DNA from: Frankiales bacterium
GTDB taxonomy: Bacteria; Actinomycetota; Actinomycetes; Mycobacteriales; Geodermatophilaceae
Reading direction: 5' to 3'
NCBI GenBank assembly: GCA_025465155.1
Contig: JAODNJ010000070.1
Location: forward strand, 22,201 to 86,200
Length of the DNA: 64,000 nucleotides
The notes under the pieces were generated by a model. The model searched no databases, had not been told where the DNA came from, and saw nothing but the letters and a program-made list of their open reading frames with translations. Of the stretch, positions 62,282 to 64,000 are shown one piece after another. The position numbers were made by a program, and so were the translations under genes. Each line of letters begins with the position of its first letter. Position 1 is the first letter of the stretch.

Positions 62282-63064
62282 TCAGACCCGGCCGGTGTCC
62301 CGGCGGAACCGCCAGACCGCGCCGAGGCCGAACACCAGCGTCCACACCACCACGTTGGCGACGGCGCCGACCGTCACCGCGTCCCCGGTCAGCGGGGCGC
62401 GGGCGAGCACGCCGACGCCGTACGCGGGGGTGTACTGCGCCAGCGTCCGGAACCCGGCCCCGAGCACCGAGAGCGGGACGAAGAGCCCGCCGAAGAAGGC
62501 CAGCAGCGCCAGGACCGGGCCGAGGACCTGCATGACGTTCTCCGACGGCAGCAGGTAGCCCATGAACAGGCCGAACGCGGCGAACACCAGGGCGCAGGCC
62601 CACGCGACCAGTCCCGAGACCACCCACGCCCAGGCGGGCATGTGCGCGCCGCCCAGCGTGCCGACGGCGTAGACGATCGCCACCGACAGCGCCCCCAGCA
62701 CCATCGCCGTCAGGACCTTGACGACGACGTAGGCGGCGGGGTCGAGCGGGGTCAGCCGCAGCTGCCGCGACCAGCCCACCGCGCGCTCGATCGCGACAGA
62801 TGCCCCACCGGCCGTCGTCGCGATCATCGCTCCGTACACCGCCAGGCTGATCATCACGTAAGCGGTCACGTTGCCCCGACCGGCCGCCTCGCCGCCGTGT
62901 CCGGTGCCGAACGCCCAGAAGAACACCGGCGGGACGACGAGGGTGAAGACCACCGTGCGGCGGTTGCGGAGCAGCCGGCGGATCTCCAGCCGCAGGAAGG
63001 TGAGGGAGAACCCGCCGAGCGGCGGGACGCGGCGCTCGGGGGCCCTGCGGACGGCGGTGGTCAT
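62282..63064 (-). CDS. ABC transporter permease (ABC-2 type)
   Basis: This 260-residue integral membrane protein has about six helices and the DRB/NodJ-like ABC-2 layout. It opens FLRLEIRRLLRNRRTVVFTLVVPPVFFWAF and contains AYVMISLAVYGAMIATTAGGASVAIERAVGWSRQL. It forms an exporter with the overlapping ATPase gene (ATGA). The substrate is unknown; lipid, drug or antimicrobial export are typical for such kinase-linked operons. Confidence 0.93.
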   Translation of the reverse strand: MTTAVRRAPERRVPPLGGFSLTFLRLEIRRLLRNRRTVVFTLVVPPVFFWAFGTGHGGEAAGRGNVTAYVMISLAVYGAMIATTAGGASVAIERAVGWSRQLRLTPLDPAAYVVVKVLTAMVLGALSVAIVYAVGTLGGAHMPAWAWVVSGLVAWACALVFAAFGLFMGYLLPSENVMQVLGPVLALLAFFGGLFVPLSVLGAGFRTLAQYTPAYGVGVLARAPLTGDAVTVGAVANVVVWTLVFGLGAVWRFRRDTGRV

Positions 63065-64000
63065 CGGGGGTCTCCCGTCGGGGCGGTGGGGTTGGTGAGG
63101 GCGAGGAAGGCATCCTCCAGCCCGCGCGAGGTGATCTGCAGGTCGTGCGCCGGGGTGGCGGCGAGCAGGTGGCGGGCGACGGCGTCGGAGTCGACGGCCG
63201 TGATCAGAACGGTGTTCCCGCGCAGCTCGACGTCCTCCACGCCCGGCAGTCCCCGCAATGCGGCGGCATCGACGGAGCCGACGTCGTTCCACGTGGCGGT
63301 GACCCGCCGGCCGGCCGACAGCGCCTTGAGCTCCGCGGCGGTGCCGTCGGCGACCACCCGGCCGCCGCTGACCAGGACGATCCGGTCGGCGTAGGCGTCG
63401 GCCTCCTCGAGGTAGTGCGTCGCGAACAGGACCGTGCGGCCCCGCTCGGCGTCGGCACGGATCGCGGCCCAGAACTCACGGCGGCCCTCGACGTCCATGC
63501 CGGTGGTCGGCTCGTCGAGGATGAGCAGCTCGGGCTCGGGCAGCAGGGCCATGGCGAACCGCAGCCGCTGCTGTTGCCCGCCGGAGCAGCTGCCCACCCG
63601 ACGGCCGGCGATGTCGGTCAGGCCGGCCCGCTCCAGCACCTCGGCGACCGGCCGGGTGTGCGCGAACAGCGCCGCGGTGAGCTCCACCGTCTCGGCGACG
63701 GTGAGCTCCTTGAGCAGGCCGCCGGTCTGCATGACGGCGGAGACCAGACCGTGTGCGACGGCGGTCCGGGGCGCCATGCCGTAGACCTCGGCGCTGCCGG
63801 CGTCCGGTCGGGACAGACCGAGCACCATGTCGATCGTCGTCGTCTTGCCGGCGCCGTTCGGGCCGAGGAACGCGACGATCTCGCCGGGCCGGATCGTGAG
63901 GTCGAGACCGTCGACGGCGGTGACCGAGCCGAAGCGCTTGGTCAGCCCGCTCAGGGCGACGGCCGGCGCCGCAGAGCGCGCCGTCCCGGAGGCGGCCGCG
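63061..64000 (-). CDS. ABC transporter ATP-binding protein (5' end outside the window)
   Basis: The reading frame enters from the right edge, so the start codon is not seen; the visible part is about 312 residues. It contains LTKRFGSVTAVDG, Walker A GPNGAGKT at about 63850-63875, signature CSGGQQQRLRFAMALLPEPELLILDEPTTGMD (LSGGQ-like, Walker B), and the H-loop ATHYLEEAD. The C-terminal 90 residues are the extra domain of drug- and lipid-export ATPases. It is cotranscribed with the permease and two-component genes. Confidence 0.95.
   Translation of the reverse strand, partial: AAASGTARSAAPAVALSGLTKRFGSVTAVDGLDLTIRPGEIVAFLGPNGAGKTTTIDMVLGLSRPDAGSAEVYGMAPRTAVAHGLVSAVMQTGGLLKELTVAETVELTAALFAHTRPVAEVLERAGLTDIAGRRVGSCSGGQQQRLRFAMALLPEPELLILDEPTTGMDVEGRREFWAAIRADAERGRTVLFATHYLEEADAYADRIVLVSGGRVVADGTAAELKALSAGRRVTATWNDVGSVDAAALRGLPGVEDVELRGNTVLITAVDSDAVARHLLAATPAHDLQITSRGLEDAFLALTNPTAPTGDPR

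Overview
The window is high-GC DNA with GTG starts, 4-base ATGA/GTGA gene overlaps and protein families typical of Actinomycetota. A Geodermatophilaceae-like host (Blastococcus, Modestobacter, Geodermatophilus) is my guess from overall style; no marker in the window proves it.

Layout. (1) 1-14 kb: a complete type I-E CRISPR-Cas system on the minus strand, in the order cas3-cse1-cse2-cas7-cas5-cas6-cas1-cas2. It is followed by a short leader and an array of about 81 repeats that runs off the left edge of the window. (2) 14.4-15.4 kb: an intact-looking IS5-family insertion sequence with a CTAG target duplication, placed upstream of cas3. (3) 15.8-28.7 kb: a tightly packed minus-strand conjugation/type IV secretion operon. 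It encodes a regulator, a ParA-like protein, a small pilin-like protein, a membrane-anchored secreted protein, a VirB6-like protein, an SCO6880-like protein, a VirB4-like ATPase, an NlpC/P60 wall hydrolase and a VirD4/TraG coupling protein. No relaxase is seen. (4) 29-37.7 kb: a patchwork of cargo genes (GNAT acetyltransferase, ECF sigma factor with SnoaL-like tail, TIR-domain protein, SDR oxidoreductase, alpha/beta hydrolase, large ATP-binding LuxR regulator) punctuated by copies of a 27-base dispersed and tandem repeat. (5) 37.8-49.9 kb: a complete Tad/Flp pilus locus (LysM-BTAD membrane regulator, TadE/TadG-like pseudopilins, Flp pilin, TadC, TadB, CpaF, a TadZ-like protein, an SAF-domain CpaB-like protein, a secreted protein, a lipoprotein and a divergent prepilin peptidase). 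(6) 50.1-51.8 kb: an excisionase-like HTH protein and a tyrosine integrase next to tRNA-Asn(GUU). (7) 51.97-64 kb: ordinary chromosomal genes: dnaG, a DUF218 protein, pyruvate phosphate dikinase, dusB, and an ABC transporter with a two-component system.

Interpretation. The integrase lies against the 3' end of tRNA-Asn, which marks that end as the right border of an integrative element. The T4SS, cargo and Tad regions lie inside it. The left border was not found: I saw no duplicate of the tRNA 3' end, so it may lie near 15.4-15.8 kb or beyond the window, in which case the CRISPR-Cas locus would be part of the element. GTCACCCC/GGGGTGAC inverted repeats lie in front of both the T4SS operon and the divergent Tad promoters. 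This suggests that one regulator co-ordinates DNA transfer and pilus production, and it is the most interesting lead here.
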